From NCBI GenBank assembly GCA_947489685.1, contig CANLEM010000001.1, forward strand, positions 806,001 to 870,000: DNA of 64,000 nt. The letters run 5' to 3'. Of the stretch, positions 1-6,963 are shown piece by piece. Each line of letters begins with the position of its first letter. Position 1 is the stretch's first letter. The notes beneath the pieces are model-generated. The model was not told the DNA's origin. It made no database searches and saw nothing but the letters and a program-made list of their open reading frames with translations. The translations under genes and the position numbers were made by a program. This stretch comes from an uncultured Aquimarina sp. (GTDB lineage Bacteria; Bacteroidota; Bacteroidia; Flavobacteriales; Flavobacteriaceae).

Positions 1-389
1 AAAAGTTCATTTCCTTCTTCTATATCTGTCAAAATAGATAATTTATCATATTCAACCAACTCTATTTTTGAATTCGATAGTGCATTCCAGTAATTAAGTT
101 TAATACGTGGACCATTAACTCCTCCTGCTTTTTCAATCACTACAAGTAAAGATAATGTTTCGTTGTTCGAGTAAAAATCAAGAGAGTCTACTAATGCCTT
201 TTGGTATGGGATTTTTTCGGTTATTTCTTTATCCGTATCCTTAAATTCCTTTACTAAAGATATATAGAAGTTGTCAATATACTTTCTGTCTTTTCTTTCT
301 TCGTTCCAATTGTCAATCCATAAAGCGATTAATACACCTAATAAAACTGGAATAATGTCCTTAACAAACGTTTTGAAATTATTTTTCAT
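1..389 (-). CDS. DUF6090-type membrane-anchored protein, 3' end cut by window
   Basis: The frame opens with ATG at 389 and runs off the left edge, giving 129 visible residues. It starts MKNNFKTFVKDIIPVLLG; residues about 9-26 are one hydrophobic segment, followed directly by the signature IDNWNEERKDRK and a charged, probably helical region. This N-terminal layout (one membrane helix, then NWNE.RK) is that of the DUF6090 family, common in Flavobacteriia and of unknown function. The gene is the last visible member of a row of minus-strand genes separated by folded repeats; its start lies 18 bases from repeat A. Family assignment is from motif memory; the missing C-terminus cannot be judged. Confidence 0.7.
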   Translation of the reverse strand, partial: MKNNFKTFVKDIIPVLLGVLIALWIDNWNEERKDRKYIDNFYISLVKEFKDTDKEITEKIPYQKALVDSLDFYSNNETLSLLVVIEKAGGVNGPRIKLNYWNALSNSKIELVEYDKLSILTDIEEGNEL

Positions 390-407
390 TTCTTCGTTGT
401 GTTCTGA

Positions 408-482
408 TTGTTGCTAACGTTCCGGCTAAAAAGCGTTGCTGTCCCGCAGGCAGTTATGATTTTTAGCCATTGTTGGTTGTAG
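408..482. repeat. attC-like folded repeat A (short class)
   Basis: Left flank TTGTTGCTAAC (408-418), 5-nt spacer, stem arm GGCTAAAAA (424-432), central part with TCCCGCAGG (442-450), perfect complementary arm TTTTTAGCC (460-468), 3-nt spacer ATT, then right flank GTTGGTTGTAG (472-482). The right flank pairs over all 11 positions (four G.T wobbles) with 1404-1414 on the far side of the hydrolase gene. The spacing matches repeats B, C and D. The architecture is that of an integron attC site, but beyond the AAC/GTT triplets the canonical RYYYAAC/GTTRRRY boxes do not fit. Confidence 0.75.
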
Positions 483-487
483 TTTTT

Positions 488-1390
488 TTATGTTTTTAAT
501 CGTTTGTCAAACCAATCAATTACCAATTGATTTAATTCATTTTTATATTCTGTAAAATAGTGGTCGGTTTGGTAATTTTTCAATTCAAAGTCGTAATTAA
601 CTTCAGTTAATTTTTTTGCGATTATGTCTGCTTGTTTTGGATTCACTCTTTTGTCATTAGTTCCACATAAAATTAAAAGGCTACTGCTTTTGTCTAATTC
701 ATTTGTCCAATAAACTACCGAACGTTTTTTTAATTCAGATTCTTTATTATCCTGATAATTTGGCACACATTCCGCAATAACTTTGGATTCCATTTCTGGT
801 CTGTCAGAGATTAGTCCAAACAAATCGGTTGGTCCATTTCCGACAATAGCTGTTACTATCTTGTCCGATTTTTGCAGAGCAAGATAAGTCATCATTCCGC
901 CTCTTGACCAACCAAACATTCCTATACAATTTGGGTCGGCCCTATCAATTTCTTTGACAGTTTCTGTTAAATTTAGTACATCGTTTATTTCTGCTCCACC
1001 AAATTCATCTTTTTCCCGATAGTTACTACCAATTATTACGTAACCTTGTTCAGCTAATTTGGAAGCGTACATAATTAAAGTACCGACAGTTAATTGTGAA
1101 AAATCTCTATTTCCACCACGATTAAAAATTACAACAGGATATTTTCCGTTCTCTTTAGGTTCGATTACTATTCCACGAACTTTTAGGCTGTCACTTTGGT
1201 AAGTGATGAAATAAAAGTCTAATTTATTCAGATGTTTAAAGTTAGAATATAGTTGACCATCTTGTGAAATCCTATTCCAAATTGGCGTTTTTGAAATGTC
1301 TACTAATTTTTTCGATAAAATTTTTCCATTTTGGCTAAAACCAATGCTTATAAAAAGTATAAAGATTATCGATGTTAAGACTTTGTTCAT
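488..1390 (-). CDS. Secreted alpha/beta hydrolase (prolyl oligopeptidase / dienelactone hydrolase type)
   Basis: The product has 300 residues with a signal peptide (MNKVLTSIIFILFISIGFSQ). The serine-hydrolase nucleophile elbow GWSRGG lies near residue 160, the acid is probably the Asp of CGTNDKRV near 243 and the His is in TDHYF near 276, so the triad looks complete. Upstream, the sequence PVVIFNRGGNRDF fits the oxyanion-hole region of secreted S9-like acyl hydrolases and peptidases. It is probably periplasmic; the substrate is unknown. The gene fills the space between repeats A and B almost completely: 5 bases after the stop and 13 bases before the start, leaving no room for a private promoter except inside the repeat. 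It is a single-gene cassette-like unit. Confidence 0.85.
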   Translation of the reverse strand: MNKVLTSIIFILFISIGFSQNGKILSKKLVDISKTPIWNRISQDGQLYSNFKHLNKLDFYFITYQSDSLKVRGIVIEPKENGKYPVVIFNRGGNRDFSQLTVGTLIMYASKLAEQGYVIIGSNYREKDEFGGAEINDVLNLTETVKEIDRADPNCIGMFGWSRGGMMTYLALQKSDKIVTAIVGNGPTDLFGLISDRPEMESKVIAECVPNYQDNKESELKKRSVVYWTNELDKSSSLLILCGTNDKRVNPKQADIIAKKLTEVNYDFELKNYQTDHYFTEYKNELNQLVIDWFDKRLKT

Positions 1391-1403
1391 TTGTTAAGTT
1401 AAA

Positions 1404-1529
1404 TTACAGCTAGCGTGTTTGTGTATGGTTAGTTGTGATGTTAAGCAACTAATTTAGTAAACTATCACGAACTGGAGAAAATTCCGAAGGCACTTTCCAA
1501 GCAATTAATTATACACGGTGTTAGCAACA
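1404..1529. repeat. attC-like folded repeat B (long class)
   Basis: Left flank TTACAGCTAGC (1404-1414), 6-nt spacer, arm GTGTATGGTTAGTTG (1421-1435), 66-nt central region, arm CAATTAATTATACAC (1502-1516; pairs with three G.T wobbles), 3-nt spacer GGT, right flank GTTAGCAACA (1520-1529). The right flank is the exact reverse complement of 2978-2987, on the other side of the amidohydrolase gene. The central region shares a diverged core with repeat D (CTAA.TTxG.AA.TA and a GGA..TTCC hairpin relic). Confidence 0.75.
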
Positions 1530-1531
1530 GT

Positions 1532-2965
1532 TTATTTTTCAACTATTAAGTATTCAACATACCTCAAGGCAGAAACAATCAAATTATTTCGACTTTTAGC
1601 TTGTTTTTCAAAATCATCAAGGGTTTCTCTATTTAATTTTCTTCCCTTTATAAAAACAGCCGAAGGATTTCGCAATGTAGACAAATTTAGTAAAGGATTA
1701 TCGTCTATTAATAGAAGGTTAGCAATTTTACCAACTTCAATAGTTCCCATTTCATTCATAATTGAATGAGTTTTTGAAGCATTTACTGTGGCGGTTTTCA
1801 ATATCTCATAATTAGAAAGTCCTGCTTCTTTGTAAAAAGAAAATTCTTGATGAATTGAAAATCCAGGTATTGTAACACCTATTCCAGCATCAGTACCGCA
1901 AATAAAGGTGACATCAACCTCATGAAGTTTTTCGATAATATTTATATGAAAGTCGTGCTGTTTTTTTATAGTATTAACAACAGAAGAATCATTTAATTTT
2001 GCAGTAGACCACCTTTCAAATTCTGCTTTACTATCGACCTTTTTAATTAGAGGGTTCATAAATTGTAATTGCTCTGATTCTAAAATATTATCATCAATGA
2101 GCATTTGATAAATGTTATTATAAACCGTTAAAGTTGGACTAAAAGAACTATGTTTTGATTTTGCAAAATCATTAATCACTTCTTTTAATTTTAATGTATC
2201 TAAAGTATAGTTTAAAGGTTGTTGTATAATATCCTCGGCATGTTCTATAGATTTTATTTGTGGATTAAAATGATAGGAATAAGGTACTTTTTGTGAAGGA
2301 TGAGCAACTATGTCCATATCAGAAATCTTGGCCTGTTCAATGATGGCATCAAAGATATCTTCGGTTAAGCCATAAAAAGTTTTAATAAAATCATACCCTC
2401 TTTTCTTATATGAAATCACTTTTTCTTTTGCATCACTTGGGTTTACTAATTGTAAGTTATCATCTCCTAAAAATTCTGGTCCTGTAAGTTTAGGACTTGT
2501 GGTGAAAAATATTGGAGAAATAATTTCATCATTATTTATATCTTCTTTAAGTCTTAAATGCATTGGCATTCCCCACAAGTTTCTAACTGCAGTAACACCA
2601 TTGGATAGATACAAACCAAGTTCATATTTATCCCATATGTGAACGTGCATATCTATAAGACCTGGTGTCAAATATTTATTTTTTGCATCAATAATTTTAA
2701 CATCTTTGATCTCAATATTGTCTGCGATGTTCTTAATTATACCATTTTTGATATATACCATTTTGTTGACTAAAATAGTGTCTTGATTCATTGGGACAAC
2801 ATTTACATTGGTAATCAGATAGGAATTACTTTTTGCAAATTCATTATTTTCAACTTTTAGGTAATTGGTACTTTGGTTATCAACGAATATTATAATAACC
2901 ATTGTTATTAATAAAATTCCACTAAGTATAGCAATAAATTTAAGAATTCGTTTTACTATTCTCAT
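1532..2965 (-). CDS. Membrane-anchored amidohydrolase family protein
   Basis: The product has 477 residues. An N-terminal hydrophobic segment (about residues 9-28) anchors or exports the protein. The metallo-dependent hydrolase fold is shown by TPGLIDMHVHIWD near 100 (HxH metal ligands), DIVAHPS near 220 and SIEHAED near 240 (further His ligands) and CGTDAGIG near 358 (metal-binding Asp). The C-terminal part (TIEVGKIANLLLIDDNPL) closes the small beta domain as in imidazolonepropionase-like amidohydrolases. The substrate cannot be told. The gene sits between repeats B and C with only 2 bases after the stop and 12 before the start. Perfect 10-bp inverted repeats (GTTAGCAACA / TGTTGCTAAC) bracket it. 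Confidence 0.88.
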   Translation of the reverse strand: MRIVKRILKFIAILSGILLITMVIIIFVDNQSTNYLKVENNEFAKSNSYLITNVNVVPMNQDTILVNKMVYIKNGIIKNIADNIEIKDVKIIDAKNKYLTPGLIDMHVHIWDKYELGLYLSNGVTAVRNLWGMPMHLRLKEDINNDEIISPIFFTTSPKLTGPEFLGDDNLQLVNPSDAKEKVISYKKRGYDFIKTFYGLTEDIFDAIIEQAKISDMDIVAHPSQKVPYSYHFNPQIKSIEHAEDIIQQPLNYTLDTLKLKEVINDFAKSKHSSFSPTLTVYNNIYQMLIDDNILESEQLQFMNPLIKKVDSKAEFERWSTAKLNDSSVVNTIKKQHDFHINIIEKLHEVDVTFICGTDAGIGVTIPGFSIHQEFSFYKEAGLSNYEILKTATVNASKTHSIMNEMGTIEVGKIANLLLIDDNPLLNLSTLRNPSAVFIKGRKLNRETLDDFEKQAKSRNNLIVSALRYVEYLIVEK

Positions 2966-2977
2966 ATTGTATTTAAT

Positions 2978-3049
2978 TGTTGCTAACGTTTAGTATATGA
3001 ATCGTAGCATCCCGCAGGGTGCTATGATTTTATATACAGTGTTATCACC
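2978..3049. repeat. attC-like folded repeat C (short class)
   Basis: Left flank TGTTGCTAAC (2978-2987), 5-nt spacer, arm GTATATGA + ATCGTAGCA (2993-3009), loop TCCCGCAGGG (3010-3019), arm TGCTATGAT (3020-3028), one unpaired T (3029), TTATATAC (3030-3037), 3-nt spacer AGT, right flank GTTATCACC (3041-3049). The stem is 17 bp with two G.T pairs and one bulged base. The loop shares TCCCGCAGG with repeat A. The right flank is the exact reverse complement of 6287-6295, across the 3.2-kb gene. Confidence 0.8.
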
Positions 3050-3054
3050 TTTTT

Positions 3055-6000
3055 TTATTTGTGTGCAGTTAATATAGTTAATGATTTTGCTAAATTCAAC
3101 TTGTCGGAATCATCCAATTCTATAAGATTGGCATTCGCAACATTTTCACAAAATTTCTTAGCCCAACTTGGAATGAGTGAGATAAAGCGAGTTCCAGAAT
3201 TATCAGGAAATCCGTAACCAACAAAACCCAATTCATTGAAATTTGTTATCAAATGAGACAAGCCTCTCTCTTCTAGTTGCTCGAAGTTTTTGCTATACTG
3301 ATTGATAGCTCTTTCTAATACTTTTCCTATAGGATGATTTAAGTTAATTATTACGCTAGAGATATAATTTTTCATATGAGAGCTATCATTCTGAAGCGGA
3401 AGTATCCCAAATATCTCGGCATGCTCTTCATGGAATGGACAAAAGTTGAATGAAGTGAAATAATTTTTGTTTACATCAGCTGCACCTTTCTTAAATATTT
3501 CAATTATATAGTTATCACCATTTTTTTTCGCTAGCCTTATACTAGACCTAGAAAACTTTTTAGATATCCCATATTTGATTAGACTAGATAGGGAATGCCA
3601 TTCAGATATAGTACTATCATAATGAGGAAATCCAAAATTATCTAATACAACTTGATTCTCTTCAGTAGGATTCATAGTACTTATATCATAAACTTTATTC
3701 TCGATGTGATTTTTAAAATAGGGATTCATACCGTGCATTTCATTTACTAAAAACTGAGGCACTATTTCTATTGTTTCATTGATACTATTTAACTCCTTAA
3801 GATTTATTTTTCCCGTGTTATCAACTATTGGAATAGGCCAATCATATATTGATAGAATCTCTTCTATAATTTCGTTGTTAGCTAGGTACAAATTGATCCT
3901 GGCCAATAAAATTAACCTATCAATCAAAGGGCTGTTTTCTAAAGTTAATTTGAATTTTTCTTTAATATCTTCTTTATATTGATTTCTAATAATTTCTTCG
4001 ATCAAAGATTTATCTCCTTTGAGAGAGTTTCTTGAAAGGGAAGTAATCATTGCGTTATTTTTCGAATTTTTCACGTTTAAAACAACTCTATTGGGTGGTA
4101 CATTCTTCCCACCAAGATTTATTTGATCCAACGAATTGGGAACTAAAATACCTTGTAGGTATATCCTTTTGAATTTAGTACTATTCGAGCTGTTGGATAC
4201 GTGTTTGGCTTTGATATTGGCGTTGTTTGCACCCCACCTCACTGGTATATAGTGATTTTGATTATTAAGACTAATGAGCATTGTGGCCCCTGCTTGTATG
4301 TTTTGCAATGTTCCTGCTGCTCTTCTGGTTGATCCTAAAACAGTTGGCTTAGGGAAAAAATAAGAAATTGATCCAGAGAATTGTACTCCTTCAATTTCCA
4401 CATCAATTAATTTCGTCTGTTCCTCCATAGATAAAGAAGCAGCTGCCTTATCCGAATTTATAACTATGTCGTCAAGTTTAAAAGCTAATGATTCTTTCCA
4501 AATGCTATAATCTTTATAATAATCTTGGTAAAAAGTTTCGTTTTCTGCTGTTTCGGTAGCAGATAACACCATAATCTGTTCATCTTGTTCATTGATTAGA
4601 ATGGGATAGTCTACAAACCCAAACACCTCCTTTATGTATTCAGATACTTTTAGAGACTCTGAATTTTTGAAGTCACCCTTTTTCCACTTCTCACCGATTA
4701 CATTAATTGTAATCGTTGTTCCGATATTTAAACTTTCTTGAGGAACCTTGATTACTTTAAATTGTTGATTGTAATTTTCTATTTCAATATCCAAGCTTTC
4801 GGAATTTTCATTGATAAATGGATCCGTTTTGGTTTTTATAGTTATATGATCAGCAATTTCAAAACAACTAATTAGACCGACACCAAATCGAGATATTGGA
4901 CTTACATTTAAGTTTAAATTTTCAAATTCATCACTTCTATAATAACTTTTACCAATAATGGATAGATAGTTTCTTATAATATAAAGACTCATTCCAGAAC
5001 CAGTATCCGTTACTGTTATTTTGGAATTGCCGTTTTCTTCGTGGGTGACATCAATTTTTATAAACAGTTCGCTTTTAGCAATTGAAGCACCTTTTTCTAT
5101 ATATTGAAGTTCTCGAACTTTTAATGCATCTATGCTGTTTTGAATAATTTCACGTAAAAACACATACGGGTCTCCATCATATATTTCTCCACTTATCAAC
5201 TCAAACATTTTTCCTCGATCAAATTCAAAACGAATGTCAATTGGTTCGAATCCTTCTGCATCAATATCCCACTCCAATTTTATGGTGCCCAGTGTATAGC
5301 CTGGTAATTCTTCGAGAAGTTGTTCGTTTTCTGAAATTTGTTCTGAGATCCAGTGCCTCATATCTTTTAAAGAAGCATATACTTTATGATCATCTGTTTT
5401 GCCCTGAATATTTAAGGTTAAAACGTTGTCATTTTTTCTTTCAAAATGTACTGGCTCAAGAGCAATGTGTTTTTTCCATTCATTTGCTGAGAATAAATTT
5501 CGTGGATTCACAAATTTCCATAATGAATAAGGTGTGCGATTTTTCCCAATATCAAGCAAATCGATAAATCGCATATATGTTGTTAGAGCTTGAAGATTAA
5601 TTGATTCGTCAAGTACTATTGCTTTTCTTTTAAGAGTTCTAATTTTAGAAATATCATACCAATGCCCAGCACAAACCTCACCAATAAGTTCTCCTAATCT
5701 AGAATCTGTGTCATCAAAAAAAGACTTAACTCTAGTTTTACTTCTCTCTGAATGAGTATGCCTAACGTATTCTAGCCAAACGTTTTTTAATACTTCCGAG
5801 CTATCATTTACGTGACCGTGTCGATCCGTATTTAAATGTTTTGATTTTGCATAACTTCTCCATTTAATATCTTCGTTGTCTAATAAGGCAAAATCAGTAA
5901 TTGATTTTCCTGAAGTTGTTTTTCCTGTAACAATTAGCTCTTTTTCGTCTTCACTGACAGCCATTCCCCAATCATGTCCATAAATTGCGCATGCTAAAAT

Positions 6001-6261
6001 ACAAGCCTCTACGCCACAAAGTCGATTTATAATATCATCACCTAATAAATCCTCAGAAATTCGAAACAATGACTCCATATGAAACTGATCATGCGGAGTG
6101 TATTCATCAAATAATAGATTTGTCTGTGTTAGTTGGGGGAGAACATATTCTGCAAACCTTTCAAGTTTAGCATACAAGTTATGTTTAGCATTCTCTTTTT
6201 GAGGTTTTGATTCATCATATACCTTTTTAATCAGTTTGGATTTGGCAATTTCTATTAGCAT
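3055..6261 (-). CDS. Large HD-domain plus Hsp90-like (GHKL) ATPase protein
   Basis: The product has 1068 residues and no signal peptide or membrane segment, so it is cytoplasmic. The N-terminal third has an HD-like His/Asp set: HDQFHMES near 58, IYGHDWGMA near 93, DRHGHVND near 145 and GHWYDI near 198. A GHKL ATPase domain follows: N box FLREIIQNSIDALK near 370, G1 box DTGSGMS near 420, RFGVGLISCFEIAD near 458. These match the order and spacing of HtpG/Hsp90 ATPases. The remaining 500 residues are unrecognised. The fusion of a phosphohydrolase-like HD domain with an Hsp90-type ATPase recalls proteins that comparative genomics places in prokaryotic conflict systems; that role is inference. The gene lies between repeats C and D, with 5 bases after the stop and 25 before the start. 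Confidence 0.8.
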   Translation of the reverse strand: MLIEIAKSKLIKKVYDESKPQKENAKHNLYAKLERFAEYVLPQLTQTNLLFDEYTPHDQFHMESLFRISEDLLGDDIINRLCGVEACILACAIYGHDWGMAVSEDEKELIVTGKTTSGKSITDFALLDNEDIKWRSYAKSKHLNTDRHGHVNDSSEVLKNVWLEYVRHTHSERSKTRVKSFFDDTDSRLGELIGEVCAGHWYDISKIRTLKRKAIVLDESINLQALTTYMRFIDLLDIGKNRTPYSLWKFVNPRNLFSANEWKKHIALEPVHFERKNDNVLTLNIQGKTDDHKVYASLKDMRHWISEQISENEQLLEELPGYTLGTIKLEWDIDAEGFEPIDIRFEFDRGKMFELISGEIYDGDPYVFLREIIQNSIDALKVRELQYIEKGASIAKSELFIKIDVTHEENGNSKITVTDTGSGMSLYIIRNYLSIIGKSYYRSDEFENLNLNVSPISRFGVGLISCFEIADHITIKTKTDPFINENSESLDIEIENYNQQFKVIKVPQESLNIGTTITINVIGEKWKKGDFKNSESLKVSEYIKEVFGFVDYPILINEQDEQIMVLSATETAENETFYQDYYKDYSIWKESLAFKLDDIVINSDKAAASLSMEEQTKLIDVEIEGVQFSGSISYFFPKPTVLGSTRRAAGTLQNIQAGATMLISLNNQNHYIPVRWGANNANIKAKHVSNSSNSTKFKRIYLQGILVPNSLDQINLGGKNVPPNRVVLNVKNSKNNAMITSLSRNSLKGDKSLIEEIIRNQYKEDIKEKFKLTLENSPLIDRLILLARINLYLANNEIIEEILSIYDWPIPIVDNTGKINLKELNSINETIEIVPQFLVNEMHGMNPYFKNHIENKVYDISTMNPTEENQVVLDNFGFPHYDSTISEWHSLSSLIKYGISKKFSRSSIRLAKKNGDNYIIEIFKKGAADVNKNYFTSFNFCPFHEEHAEIFGILPLQNDSSHMKNYISSVIINLNHPIGKVLERAINQYSKNFEQLEERGLSHLITNFNELGFVGYGFPDNSGTRFISLIPSWAKKFCENVANANLIELDDSDKLNLAKSLTILTAHK

Positions 6262-6286
6262 TTATAATTTGTAATTATTTTCAATT

Positions 6287-6422
6287 GGTGATAACGGTCT
6301 CGGCTATGAGTAGTTGCGTGGTTTATCACTTAACTTTGCAAGTACACACCAAGTTGGAAATTCCTGTGGAATTTCCAAAGTAGGCGAGAACGAGCAATTA
6401 CTTATAGCCATTGTTGTAACTT
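6287..6422. repeat. attC-like folded repeat D (long class)
   Basis: Left flank GGTGATAAC (6287-6295), 6-nt spacer, arm GGCTATGAGTAGTTGC (6302-6317), a central region with a perfect 11-bp hairpin (TTGGAAATTCC 6354-6364, loop TGT, GGAATTTCCAA 6368-6378), arm GCAATTACTTATAGCC (6394-6409; 14 Watson-Crick plus two G.T pairs), 3-nt spacer ATT, right flank GTTGTAACTT (6413-6422). The right flank is repeated inverted at 6801-6810 across the lipoprotein gene. This is the clearest member of the set. Confidence 0.82.
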
Positions 6423-6427
6423 GTTTT

Positions 6428-6793
6428 TCAATCATTAATTTTTTTAGCAATCAGATATAAATTACTGGAAGTCGAATGAAAAAATAAGGTGTCATTACTC
6501 GTAGATAAAATCCATTGACTATCTCCTTCATTTCCTTCGCCATCTATGAGTATTGTTTTTTCTTCCAACTTATAAGTCCATTTACCACTTTCGCCTTTTT
6601 TTAAAGTTCCGTCATAACTGTCAAATGTCCCATTACTCTTTAAATGCATCCAATTCTCAATTAGATCAGTAGATTTATCATTTTCAACAATATTCAATAT
6701 TTGCCATTTTCCAATAAAATATTCAGGGGATTTTTTGCAGGCAGAAAATCCAATAAATATCAATAGTATTAAATTTCTAATTCTCTGTTTCAT
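6428..6793 (-). CDS. Small lipocalin-like lipoprotein
   Basis: The product has 121 residues. The N-terminus MKQRIRNLILLIFIGFSACKK is a lipoprotein signal with a lipobox ending in Cys19. The mature part begins YFIGKWQILNI and alternates short strands with Gly/Asp turns (GTFDSYDGTLKKGESGKWTY), the pattern of lipocalin-like domain proteins of Bacteroidetes. The partner or ligand is unknown. The gene is closely bracketed: 5 bases from stop to repeat D and 7 bases from the start codon to the inverted flank at 6801. That makes it the smallest cassette-like unit of the row and the one at its right edge. Confidence 0.75.
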   Translation of the reverse strand: MKQRIRNLILLIFIGFSACKKSPEYFIGKWQILNIVENDKSTDLIENWMHLKSNGTFDSYDGTLKKGESGKWTYKLEEKTILIDGEGNEGDSQWILSTSNDTLFFHSTSSNLYLIAKKIND

Positions 6794-6800
6794 TTAAAAT

Positions 6801-6838
6801 AAGTTACAACAATTCAGTATATGTAAAAGTACATATAT
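6801..6838. repeat. Incomplete or terminal attC-like site E at the array edge
   Basis: Left flank AAGTTACAAC (6801-6810) is the inverted copy of 6413-6422. After a 6-nt spacer comes a 9-bp stem GTATATGTA (6817-6825) / TACATATAT (6830-6838; one wobble) with a 4-nt loop. A GTT flank should follow 3 nt later, as in repeats A-D, but is absent. The site therefore has a left half and stem only. It could be a decayed site or the boundary of the array. Confidence 0.5.
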
Positions 6839-6899
6839 TACCAATTGTACGTATTTGTAATTAATTAAAATTGTTTAGGGGTATATAAAGCTACAAATT

Positions 6900-6934
6900 A
6901 AAAAACTAAACACCACTTGATAAAAGTGGTGTTT
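6900..6934 (-). terminator. Terminator of the vWA gene
   Basis: Perfect 11-bp hairpin AAACACCACTT (6908-6918) / AAGTGGTGTTT (6924-6934) with a 5-nt loop, followed on the minus strand by a T-run (the A-run at 6901-6905). It lies 30 bases after the stop of the vWA gene and separates it from the cassette-like array. Confidence 0.8.
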
Positions 6935-6963
6935 ACATAAAAACATATATCCAAAATAAATAA

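Noticed and set aside
1-6840. Classical class 1 or chromosomal integron
   Set aside because: No intI gene is present, the boxes beyond AAC/GTT do not match RYYYAAC/GTTRRRY, and the cut-off on the left prevents a full view. Only integron-like architecture is claimed.
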